9,164 bases of DNA from Ekhidna sp. (GTDB lineage Bacteria > Bacteroidota > Bacteroidia > Cytophagales > Cyclobacteriaceae). Within the stretch, counting starts at the first letter, position 1. Every line of letters begins with the position of its first letter. Below, one piece after another: positions 1 to 5,686 of the stretch. The notes below the pieces were generated by a model. The model saw nothing but the letters and a program-made list of their open reading frames with translations, did no database searches and was not told the origin of the DNA. Position numbers and translations under genes: made by a program. The stretch lies in contig JAPPDO010000089.1 of the NCBI GenBank assembly GCA_028821635.1, forward strand, positions 1 to 9,164. Direction: 5' to 3'.

Positions 1-109
1 GATCGAGATAAATTAGGTCTATACATGCTGAATTGATACCTCTGAGCACCTCTAAATTATCATGGCAGAAGATGGTGCGGTTAGCAATATTTGATTTTAC
101 CGTATTCAT
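1..109 (-). CDS. DNA methyltransferase (DPPF type), N-terminal fragment cut by window edge
   Basis: The minus strand from an ATG at 109-107 reads 36 codons to the window edge. The peptide includes NRTIFCHDNLEVLRGINS and ends CIDLIYLD, with the first C of the next codon present. This matches the start of site-specific adenine-N6 or cytosine-N4 methyltransferases in which the catalytic motif DPPF/DPPY follows D(L/I)IY(L/I)D close to the N-terminus, so the next residues should be PPF(N). The protein would methylate DNA using S-adenosylmethionine, as a solitary enzyme or as part of a restriction-modification system; the rest lies outside the window. The start at 109 is supported by a promoter at 150-181 whose transcript would begin near 144. 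The frame stays open upstream to a TAA near position 220 but has no further ATG. It is the only other defence-type gene near cas9. The family call rests on memory of the motif, not on a search. Confidence 0.75.
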   Translation of the reverse strand, partial: MNTVKSNIANRTIFCHDNLEVLRGINSACIDLIYLD

Positions 110-149
110 ATCCTGGTCGGGTGGAAAGCAGAGGGCTGCATAGTTTTCC

Positions 150-181
150 CAAAGATAGCTTCGGCTTTGCGAATCATTCAA
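150..181 (-). promoter_or_regulatory. Bacteroidota promoter for the methyltransferase gene
   Basis: On the minus strand a TTG (-33 box, 181-179) is followed by 21 nt and then TATCTTTG (157-150), a full match to the Bacteroidota -7 consensus TAnnTTTG at the expected spacing. Transcription would start near 143-145, leaving a leader of about 35 nt before the ATG at 109. The -33 box overlaps the end of the palindrome at 180-212. Confidence 0.75.
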
Positions 182-212
182 CTTTTGGAAAGTTTCAAAC
201 TTTCCAAAAGTT
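180..212. repeat. 33-bp perfect palindrome (16-bp arms, 1-base centre)
   Basis: The arms AACTTTTGGAAAGTTT (180-195) and AAACTTTCCAAAAGTT (197-212) are perfectly complementary around a single C at 196. It lies between the stop of the unknown gene (237-235) and the methyltransferase promoter. It could form a hairpin at the 3' end of the upstream transcript, but no T-tract follows on either strand, so it is not a standard intrinsic terminator. A diverged copy lies at 6713-6745, which points to a dispersed repeat family rather than a one-off site. Confidence 0.8.
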
Positions 213-234
213 TATAATCTAATACCTGCCCTCT

Positions 235-876
235 TTAATTATCCACCACTCTTCTAGCGGCCACATACCCGTTGTAAAAGTTGGCATCGGCACGCTTGTA
301 ACGCTTCATTACCCTGTCCAGCTTTTCCGTTGCTGCGACTCCTTCTCTGAACAGTGCTTCTATATCCTGCGTAGCCACCCTGCTCGCTACCTGATAACTG
401 CGAGGCTTGCCACGTGAAGTGAGAAACTGATCATAATCCCCTTTCACATCCTTCAACTGCTCTTCGGACATCCCATAGTCGGCCATCGCTTGCAGATGCG
501 TTTCCAACAAGCCGATGACCTGCTTGACTTTGATCTCAAAGTCTTCGTTGGGCAGCCCGAAATAATCAGATTTAGAGTTGTTGGCCTGTTGGGTCAGCTC
601 CGCATTGTCCGTATCTACGGCATAAGCCTCCAACATGTCATCCAGGATGTCCATCTTCGCAGCGATGGTCTTTTTCAACGCCGATAAAGACTTCCCAATA
701 AAGACCCGTGCATCGGCCTGCTCAGCCGCCGCCGTTTTGATTGATGTGACAATAGTCGAAAGTGCATTTTTATATTTCCCGATGATAGGGACAGCACTCC
801 AGACTGCATTATGTGCGTCCAGATAGTCTAGCGTGGTCTGGTACATCTCCAGACGGTTGATTTGTACTTGCCTCAT
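235..876 (-). CDS. Unrecognised all-helical protein, 213 residues
   Basis: A complete frame from ATG 876 to the stop at 237-235. I do not recognise a named family. It has no signal peptide, no transmembrane segment and no evident catalytic motif. The sequence is polar and strongly helix-prone, with long amphipathic stretches such as residues 40-85 (rich in A, K, D, L) and 110-150, and a basic C-terminus (residues 189-211, with VMKRYKRADANFYNGY). Its general look resembles uncharacterised all-alpha proteins of similar size common in Bacteroidota, but this is an impression only. The upstream region is A+T rich with no Shine-Dalgarno site; TATCTTTA at 902-895 on the minus strand matches seven of eight positions of the -7 box but lacks a clear -33 partner. 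It stands in the same direction as cas9, separated by 317 bp containing the 21-bp tandem repeats. In a complete type II-C operon cas1 and cas2 would be expected there; this protein is neither. Confidence 0.75.
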   Translation of the reverse strand: MRQVQINRLEMYQTTLDYLDAHNAVWSAVPIIGKYKNALSTIVTSIKTAAAEQADARVFIGKSLSALKKTIAAKMDILDDMLEAYAVDTDNAELTQQANNSKSDYFGLPNEDFEIKVKQVIGLLETHLQAMADYGMSEEQLKDVKGDYDQFLTSRGKPRSYQVASRVATQDIEALFREGVAATEKLDRVMKRYKRADANFYNGYVAARRVVDN

Positions 877-983
877 AATTATTATATGTTTAGCTAAAGA
901 TACTTTTTATGTTAAGATTTTTAAAATTACTTAAAATTCCTTTATAAACGTTCAGAAGTTGTTTTTGTTTGGTTTTAATCATT

Positions 984-1192
984 ACGGGGTAATTTTTGTT
1001 TGAGACGGGGTTATTTTAGACTGGGACGGGGTTATTTTAGGTCGGGACGGGGTTATTTTAGGCTGGGACGGGGTTGTTTTAGGTCGGGACGGGGTTATTT
1101 TAGTCTAAGACGGGGTTGTTTTAGGCTGAGACGGGGTTATCCTTGCCTGATACGGGGTTACTTTTGGCTGGGACGGGGTTATTTTTAATGCC
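984..1192. repeat. 21-bp tandem repeat array, 10 copies
   Basis: The core ACGGGGTTA recurs at 984, 1005, 1026, 1047, 1068, 1089, 1110, 1131, 1152 and 1173, that is ten times with an exact 21-bp period. The consensus unit is ACGGGGTTATTTTAGGCTGGG. Units at 1026, 1047 and 1068 alternate the endings GGTCGGG and GGCTGGG, hinting at duplication in 42-bp steps; units at both edges (984, 1131, 1152, 1173) are the most diverged, as expected of a decaying minisatellite. The core is more conserved than the linker. No indels break the register, and 21 bp is close to two helical turns, so all cores would face the same side of the DNA. The period is also seven codons: the minus strand has a heptapeptide KITPSQP frame and the plus strand an RGYFRLG frame, neither a convincing gene. 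The array begins one base past the cas9 stop codon. It accounts for most of the 317-bp gap at 877-1193; the rest (877-983) is A+T-rich leader of the neighbouring gene. Confidence 0.95.
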
Positions 1193-1193
1193 T

Positions 1194-4100
1194 TCAATGA
1201 TTTTTGATAAACTTCATTGCTCCTAAGAGATTTATTTCAAAGTCTTCACCTTCGTAAAGGTAGTTCCAGTTTTTACTTGACATTTTTAGCAGCGGAGTAT
1301 CTCCTTCCTTTTCAATGTTGGCGAGTCTGACTGACACTCCTCGCTGTTTTCTTTCTTGTTTAATATCTTTTTCAGATCGTGCTTCTAGGTGATACGTCAG
1401 CCAGATACTTTTATCTGCATCTGAGAGTTTAGTGATATAATACATCCGATTCATTTGAAAAGCTAAATCCTCTTTTTGATCATATTCTTCGTCAGACTTG
1501 AATACGATTACCTTTTGGCCAACCCTTAGCAATCGTTTGCTAGGATAATCGGAAAGCTCCGGATGGCATTTAGATAGATACTTTTCAATATCGGCATCAT
1601 CCCACCTTCTTATGTTCAAATCCTTATAGGCTTTGGCTATTTCAAAGGATGGTAATGGAATTAATTCTCGTTCTTTTTCTTTTTCTACCATGATGGCATA
1701 GGGAATAGACCCTGCCTCCGAGTAGAATTTATTTTTATAGTCATGCTTTGACAGGTAATTGAGCCGCTTCTTGACTTCTCTTCCTGTTTTTACTTTTATT
1801 CGTACATGTCGGATGGTTTTACCCTGTGCGTCTTTTAGTACTCCATTTTTCGCTTTAGCATTTGCTACTATATCTCTGATCTTTGGGTCTATAATATTCT
1901 TTGTGTCCACATATTTTATTTCTCCCTTTTCGTCTTTTCTTACCGGAACTCTTTTGGTAAATGTAAATTCGTTTTTACCTGATTCAAACACCCATCTCCC
2001 CTGCTCATCCCTCATGGGTTTTCCATCGGCATCTCTTTTTACGTTTCGGATCTTGCCCAGATAGTTTTCTTTAAATAGTTGGCTTCTGATGGTATCTCCT
2101 TTGTCTTTCAGTAGCTTATCCTTACCCTTATCCAGATACTGCAAACGGCCTCTTTTTCTTACATTTTTGACCGTTTGCTTAAGCATGGTGTCAGTGGTAT
2201 AATTTACAATCAAAGTCCCCGATTCAATATTATCTATAAGTGTTTGGGAATTAAACGAAGCAAACGGCTTTTCTTGGGTAGTCTGCTTATTCTCTTTACG
2301 CTTGTTCTCTTTACGCTTGTGATATTCCTTGATCATTTTCTCACGGTTGCTGCTATTAGCAGGAATGAGCGTAAGCACGGCCGCATCAATGGCATGGTGG
2401 GTATGTTTGTCACGGCTTTTAATCTCATCTTCTTTCTCAAATCCATAGATTTTTCTGAAAACAGCCGTAACCTCACCTTTTTGTACAGCTACTTTCTTGA
2501 AGTAAGATTTAAGAAACTCCCGGGCGTATTTACTCACCATTTGCGTATCTACCAACTGCCGTCTTGCCCAGCCGTCTTTTACTTCCTTTGCCTCAAATCG
2601 AGCTATTTTATCGGCCCAGTAATCATATCGTTTTTTGGAGTAGTGTTTATTCTGTATTCGCTGGTCTTTTTTAGTTATTCCCCTTTTTTTTATCATTTCG
2701 CCATCATCGCTTTTTGGTAACTTGTATTTTTTAAAATCGCTCTCCCACTTGTCTCTTTTCCTCCTCCAGAGGTCTAATCTGTGGGTGATGGCAGTACCCT
2801 CCCCTTCCACATCTTTGTTGAAATTAGGCAAAAGAGAAGGAAGTACTTCTCTTTTTTCTTCACGATTATACCATGCGTAAGCTACAGTTTGGTTAGCCAT
2901 CGTATTATCAGGGAGTATCCACTTAGGAATAGTGTGTTCAATATCTATTTTACTCTCATCTGAAAAAAGGTCTGTAAACGAGATCGAATCTCCGGTGTAC
3001 ATGCACTTTTTATCTTGTTCTAACCATAATTCATATTTTTTAATGTTAGAATCAGTTGGTTTAATGTTATGTTCTTCCAACATTTCACGGTATTCTTTTT
3101 TATTCCTTTCACGTTCCTTTTGATACCTTTCAATGGCTGCCCTCTCATTGTTGTTGTTCAGTTCTCTGGCTACTTCAACAATGACTTCAGTATCCTCATC
3201 TACTTTCCCGCTTTTTATTAGTTCATTAATCACTTTTCTGAGCATGCTCATGGCTTTATTGAACATGGGGTTTTTGATGCTTTCCGTGATTGCTTCAGGT
3301 AGTAGAGACAATCCGGTTTTGGTATCCTCTGGTAACTCAAATTCCCCGGTTTTAGTGTTCAAGTATTTTTTTAAATAGCGATTTTCCTTTACCGAGTGAT
3401 GGTAAAGATCACCGTCTATTGAGATGCCTCTTTTTCTTAGCTCTTCTTTAAAGAGGTCGGATAATTTTGGTACTGGTCTGTAATCCCTTTTCTCATCCCG
3501 GTAAAAGGTTTGATATTCTCTTCTTACCGATGCCAGGATTTTCTGCTGATCTTCTCCTTTATCTTTCCAGGATTCTTCACCGAAATAGCCTGCACAGGTC
3601 TTTGAAATATCTTCTTCATCATAGTGGTCTAGTTTGTAAGTATAATCCTTCCATGCTTTTACTTGTCCTTTGCCATTTCTCCACAATTCTACATCCGCTT
3701 TCCACTGGTTTATCAGCTTATTTGTGATATTGATTATTGTTTTGTGATCATCGTAAGCATTATTGACCGTTTGGAGGGCCTGAATAATTTCGTCTTTTTG
3801 AGTTTCCCATTCTTCGCCCAGTAGTTCCGGTATTTTGGCGAGTACTACTGCATCATTGTATAAATATCCTTCTTTTAAAAAAGGGATGATCTTACACATG
3901 GCTTTGAGGCTTAGACTGGCATAACCTGATTGGACGGACTGCTTTAGTTTGGCAAAAGGATTGGGGACCTCTCCTTTCCCATTCTCTTTATTTTCGACCT
4001 TTAGAGCCTTTAGAGAATTGACAGCATACTTTTTTAGATATGCCTCATCAAAGTCAAATAAGATGTGCCACAGGTCATAGATAGAGTATTTTCCATGAAT

Positions 4101-5312
4101 GATTTTGGGTGCAGTTCCTATATTATATTGCTCCAGTGTGCAGACTGCTTTTTTTACTTCATCCCCGAAAATGCTGATTAGCCCTTTGGTTATCGGCATT
4201 CCCGATACAGAGGTGTCGTATTCCCCTTTTTCATTTACCGGATAGTTATACTGCTTTTTACTTCCGGTTTTTTTGTCAAGAAACTTTCGGATGTCTTCAA
4301 ATTCGAAATTATCCTTCCCTTTTAGAAATACTTCTTCAAAAAGAGCATTTCTCAGGTCTTGCGCAATGGGTTTCTTTTCTTCATTGGAATTGGTGGCGTA
4401 TTTTATCGTATTGATAAAGCTAAATGCCCTGAATATTTCAAAGATAGGGTGAGAGGCCGGACATCGTAACCTTGAAGGTTCCAGCGTACACTTACCAATA
4501 TTTCCTTTTTGGCTTTTGAGAGGTCTTTGCCAAATGATGGCTTTCCACAGTGATTGAATAAAACAGTCATTATATGAATTTTCACATTTGGAAATATCAT
4601 AGTCCTGCTTTTCGCATATTTGTTCAAACTCATATTGATATTCTCTTCTGAGTGTATATTGGTTTCTGGCTCTTTTACCTTTGTCCAGAAAATCATTTTT
4701 CAAGGCTTTAGACAAAACCCCATGCTTATCCATGGCTTCTTTAAAGCCTTCTTTTTCTCTTCTTTCTAATTGGTCTTTGGTCTCTTTATCCTTCTCGGTT
4801 GACTCATATTGTTCATCCTCAAAGAAGGGCACTCCTATGTTTCTGTATCCTCTGCGTTGTACTAAATGGTACAATGCTCTGCCAAATTCATGGTCGCTGA
4901 CTTTTCCATCAAGTGCAGCAATTCTTAATTCGTAAGGATTTTTATAGTTTTTTTGATTATTGTATCTAAAATCACAAGCCAGCCATTTTAAAAATGTTTC
5001 TGTCTCAGGAAATTTTCTGAGCTGTCCTTTTTTATATCTGCTCCATACCTCTAATTCGTATTTTTCAATCGGAACAAAGTTTTTTTCTATAAGAATTTTG
5101 AGGAGTTCCCATTTTCGCTGCTTTCTGGCCTTGATGAGGTTTCGTTTTGCTCTGGCTTCTCTCCTGTCTTTAGTAGGTGAGGAGTAGCCGCCACTCTGAC
5201 CTTTGCTCATTCCTGCCTCAAAAGTCACGACTCCATTTCCTATAAATTCTTCATCTTCCCGTAGAGACCATCCGGTGGAAGAACTGCCTAAATCTAATCC
5301 AAGTTTTTTCAT
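1194..5312 (-). CDS. cas9: CRISPR-associated endonuclease Cas9, type II-C-like, 1372 residues, complete
   Basis: RNA-guided double-strand DNA endonuclease. Landmarks in order: RuvC-I LGLDLGSSSTGW with catalytic D7; arginine-rich bridge helix at about 50-72; a long recognition lobe from about 75 to 680 (LYHLVQRRGYRNIG at 147-160 is typical); the KNPMFNKAMSMLRKVINELI segment at 681-700; RuvC-II VIVEVARE with E713; HNH with C770-x-Y-T-G, DIEHTIP at 790-796 (general base H793) and N807 and N816 at exactly the spacing of N854 and N863 in the S. pyogenes enzyme; RuvC-III HTHHAIDAA with H973 and D976; then the C-terminal wedge and PAM-interacting region. Every catalytic residue is present, so it should cut both strands. 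The size fits the large Cas9 proteins of Bacteroidota. ATG 5312 puts the RuvC-I motif at the expected distance from the N-terminus; the leader is A+T rich without a Shine-Dalgarno site. No cas1, cas2 or csn2 is adjacent. The gene is visibly more A+T rich than meaB and the surface-protein gene. The subtype is inferred from size, phylum and tracrRNA, not from a tree. Confidence 0.97.
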   Translation of the reverse strand: MKKLGLDLGSSSTGWSLREDEEFIGNGVVTFEAGMSKGQSGGYSSPTKDRREARAKRNLIKARKQRKWELLKILIEKNFVPIEKYELEVWSRYKKGQLRKFPETETFLKWLACDFRYNNQKNYKNPYELRIAALDGKVSDHEFGRALYHLVQRRGYRNIGVPFFEDEQYESTEKDKETKDQLERREKEGFKEAMDKHGVLSKALKNDFLDKGKRARNQYTLRREYQYEFEQICEKQDYDISKCENSYNDCFIQSLWKAIIWQRPLKSQKGNIGKCTLEPSRLRCPASHPIFEIFRAFSFINTIKYATNSNEEKKPIAQDLRNALFEEVFLKGKDNFEFEDIRKFLDKKTGSKKQYNYPVNEKGEYDTSVSGMPITKGLISIFGDEVKKAVCTLEQYNIGTAPKIIHGKYSIYDLWHILFDFDEAYLKKYAVNSLKALKVENKENGKGEVPNPFAKLKQSVQSGYASLSLKAMCKIIPFLKEGYLYNDAVVLAKIPELLGEEWETQKDEIIQALQTVNNAYDDHKTIINITNKLINQWKADVELWRNGKGQVKAWKDYTYKLDHYDEEDISKTCAGYFGEESWKDKGEDQQKILASVRREYQTFYRDEKRDYRPVPKLSDLFKEELRKRGISIDGDLYHHSVKENRYLKKYLNTKTGEFELPEDTKTGLSLLPEAITESIKNPMFNKAMSMLRKVINELIKSGKVDEDTEVIVEVARELNNNNERAAIERYQKERERNKKEYREMLEEHNIKPTDSNIKKYELWLEQDKKCMYTGDSISFTDLFSDESKIDIEHTIPKWILPDNTMANQTVAYAWYNREEKREVLPSLLPNFNKDVEGEGTAITHRLDLWRRKRDKWESDFKKYKLPKSDDGEMIKKRGITKKDQRIQNKHYSKKRYDYWADKIARFEAKEVKDGWARRQLVDTQMVSKYAREFLKSYFKKVAVQKGEVTAVFRKIYGFEKEDEIKSRDKHTHHAIDAAVLTLIPANSSNREKMIKEYHKRKENKRKENKQTTQEKPFASFNSQTLIDNIESGTLIVNYTTDTMLKQTVKNVRKRGRLQYLDKGKDKLLKDKGDTIRSQLFKENYLGKIRNVKRDADGKPMRDEQGRWVFESGKNEFTFTKRVPVRKDEKGEIKYVDTKNIIDPKIRDIVANAKAKNGVLKDAQGKTIRHVRIKVKTGREVKKRLNYLSKHDYKNKFYSEAGSIPYAIMVEKEKERELIPLPSFEIAKAYKDLNIRRWDDADIEKYLSKCHPELSDYPSKRLLRVGQKVIVFKSDEEYDQKEDLAFQMNRMYYITKLSDADKSIWLTYHLEARSEKDIKQERKQRGVSVRLANIEKEGDTPLLKMSSKNWNYLYEGEDFEINLLGAMKFIKNH
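2290..2319. repeat. 15-bp tandem duplication inside cas9
   Basis: TTCTCTTTACGCTTG occurs twice head to tail (2290-2304 and 2305-2319). On the coding strand it doubles a pentapeptide, giving KRKENKRKENK at about residues 999-1009 of Cas9, in a charged linker just after RuvC-III. The copies are identical at DNA level, so the duplication looks recent; it is in frame and outside the catalytic motifs. Confidence 0.9.
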
Positions 5313-5336
5313 GTTATTATTTATTACCTATATTTG
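5304..5336 (+). promoter_or_regulatory. Promoter of tracrRNA-like gene 1, overlapping the cas9 start codon
   Basis: TATATTTG at 5329-5336 is a full match to the Bacteroidota -7 box TAnnTTTG on the plus strand. About 19 nt upstream lies only a T-run (5304-5309) in place of a TTG -33 box. This -33 region sits inside the first codons of cas9 and next to its ATG (5312-5310). Transcription would start near 5341 and run away from cas9 into the RNA gene at 5341-5416. Confidence 0.6.
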
Positions 5337-5340
5337 CATT

Positions 5341-5416
5341 GAAAAACTAATCACAATAAGGCTATAAGCCACAGGAGAAATCCTTGACGACTGCTTCGGT
5401 AGTCGTCACTTTTTTT
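5341..5416 (+). ncRNA. tracrRNA-like RNA 1
   Basis: The predicted transcript begins GAAAAACTAATCACAAT, which would pair with a CRISPR repeat starting ATTGTGATTAGTTTTTC; type II-C repeats in this phylum commonly begin GTTGTGATT. It continues AAUAAGG, the same nexus entry as in the S. pyogenes and Neisseria tracrRNAs. Three hairpins follow: GGCT-ATA-AGCC (5360-5370), AGGA-GAAA-TCCT (5373-5384, GNRA loop), and a 10-bp terminator stem closed by a C(TTCG)G tetraloop with a run of seven T. The total is about 75 nt. A TATATTTG promoter box lies just upstream. The order anti-repeat, nexus, terminal hairpins, terminator is that of a tracrRNA. It shares AATCACAATAAGG with the second RNA exactly 144 bp downstream. 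The real 5' end, and whether this RNA or the second is the working partner of Cas9, cannot be told from sequence. It could instead be a diverged or regulatory copy. Confidence 0.75.
5385..5416 (+). terminator. Intrinsic terminator of tracrRNA-like RNA 1
   Basis: A 10-bp stem (5385-5394 with 5399-5408, one G-T pair) is closed by the very stable C(TTCG)G tetraloop and followed by seven T at 5410-5416. It is the strongest terminator in the window. On the minus strand no T-run follows the stem, so it should act in the plus direction only. Confidence 0.9.
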
Positions 5417-5467
5417 AGTGTTTTGATAATTAAAAACATAATCTCACTTTCGCTTTTAAGGCTTATG

Positions 5468-5475
5468 TAATATTG
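5468..5475 (+). promoter_or_regulatory. Possible -7 box of tracrRNA-like gene 2
   Basis: TAATATTG matches seven of eight positions of TAnnTTTG and lies 6-7 nt before the predicted RNA start near 5481. No good -33 box is visible at the expected spacing, so this is a weak call. Confidence 0.4.
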
Positions 5476-5480
5476 CCCCA

Positions 5481-5563
5481 CAATTTACAGAAAATCACAA
5501 TAAGGATTATTCCGTTGTGAAAACATTTGAGTTGCCCCTCGCTCATTCTCGGGGGTCTTTTTT
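5481..5563 (+). ncRNA. tracrRNA-like RNA 2
   Basis: The anti-repeat tail AATTTACAGAAAATCACAAT (5482-5501) would pair with a repeat beginning ATTGTGATTTTCTGTAAATT. It runs straight into TAAGGATTATTCCGTTGTG, which lines up with the S. pyogenes nexus (AATAAGGCTAGTCCGTT), conserving AATAAGG and TCCGTT. From memory, tracrRNAs of Bacteroidota type II-C systems carry this same AAGGATTATTCCGTTGTG block. In the nexus GGA (5504-5506) pairs with TCC (5511-5513), and TCACAA (5495-5500) can also pair with TTGTGA (5515-5520), so the tail of the anti-repeat could fold back when no crRNA is bound. A short G+C hairpin and T-run end the RNA, about 80 nt in all. Its anti-repeat differs from that of RNA 1 beyond the shared ATCACAAT. 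The cas9 start is 170 bp away on the other strand. I consider this the more conventional tracrRNA of the two. Confidence 0.8.
5534..5563 (+). terminator. Intrinsic terminator of tracrRNA-like RNA 2
   Basis: CCCCT (5535-5539) pairs with GGGGG (5551-5555) around a loop of about 11 nt, followed after TC by six T (5558-5563). The stem is short and contains a G-T pair, but the run of T supports termination here, giving an RNA of about 80 nt. Confidence 0.7.
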
Positions 5564-5617
5564 ATTCCCCTTAGTTTAGTGTTACAGGCTGCATATAAAG
5601 CGCAGGTTGTATTTTTA

Positions 5618-5659
5618 CACCTCACACGCATAGCGAGGTGATCGTAGCGGTCATACGAT
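5618..5659 (+). promoter_or_regulatory. Two adjoining hairpins in the meaB leader
   Basis: CACCTC (5618-5623) pairs with GAGGTG (5635-5640) around an 11-nt loop, and directly after it ATCGTA (5641-5646) pairs with TACGAT (5654-5659) around a 7-nt loop. Both stems are perfect 6-bp inverted repeats without a gap between them, 28 nt before the meaB ATG. Neither is followed by a T-run. They could be leader RNA structures or two operator half-site pairs; the element is far too short for a cobalamin riboswitch. The function is unknown. Confidence 0.5.
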
Positions 5660-5686
5660 TGTGAACCCAAACTCTGCCACTGTCTC

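Noticed and set aside
106..177. 23-codon minus-strand frame (starting MIRKAEAIF) whose stop overlaps the methyltransferase ATG (ATGA)
   Set aside because: The near-consensus promoter at 150-181 starts transcription downstream of its ATG, so the frame would not be transcribed from it; the overlap is probably chance.
1000..1188. Plus-strand frame of 62 codons with RGYFRLG repeats
   Set aside because: It is only the translation of the 21-bp tandem repeat, whose period is a multiple of three; it has no promoter or ribosome-binding signal and low complexity.
984..1192. CRISPR array candidate beside cas9
   Set aside because: The 21-bp units are contiguous with no spacers of unique sequence, and the unit does not match either anti-repeat.
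2175..2720. Plus-strand frame of 181 codons (and several smaller ones) inside cas9
   Set aside because: Hydrophobic, F- and L-rich antisense translation of a lysine- and glutamate-rich gene; no independent start signals.
5618..5659. Cobalamin riboswitch upstream of meaB
   Set aside because: The B12 theme invites it, but the element is only about 42 nt with two simple stems and no B12-box-like conserved core.
5564..5686. Promoter for meaB (TATTTTTA at 5610-5617 or TACGATTG at 5654-5661)
   Set aside because: Each matches seven of eight positions of the -7 box, but neither has a TTG at the proper distance, so I do not call a promoter.
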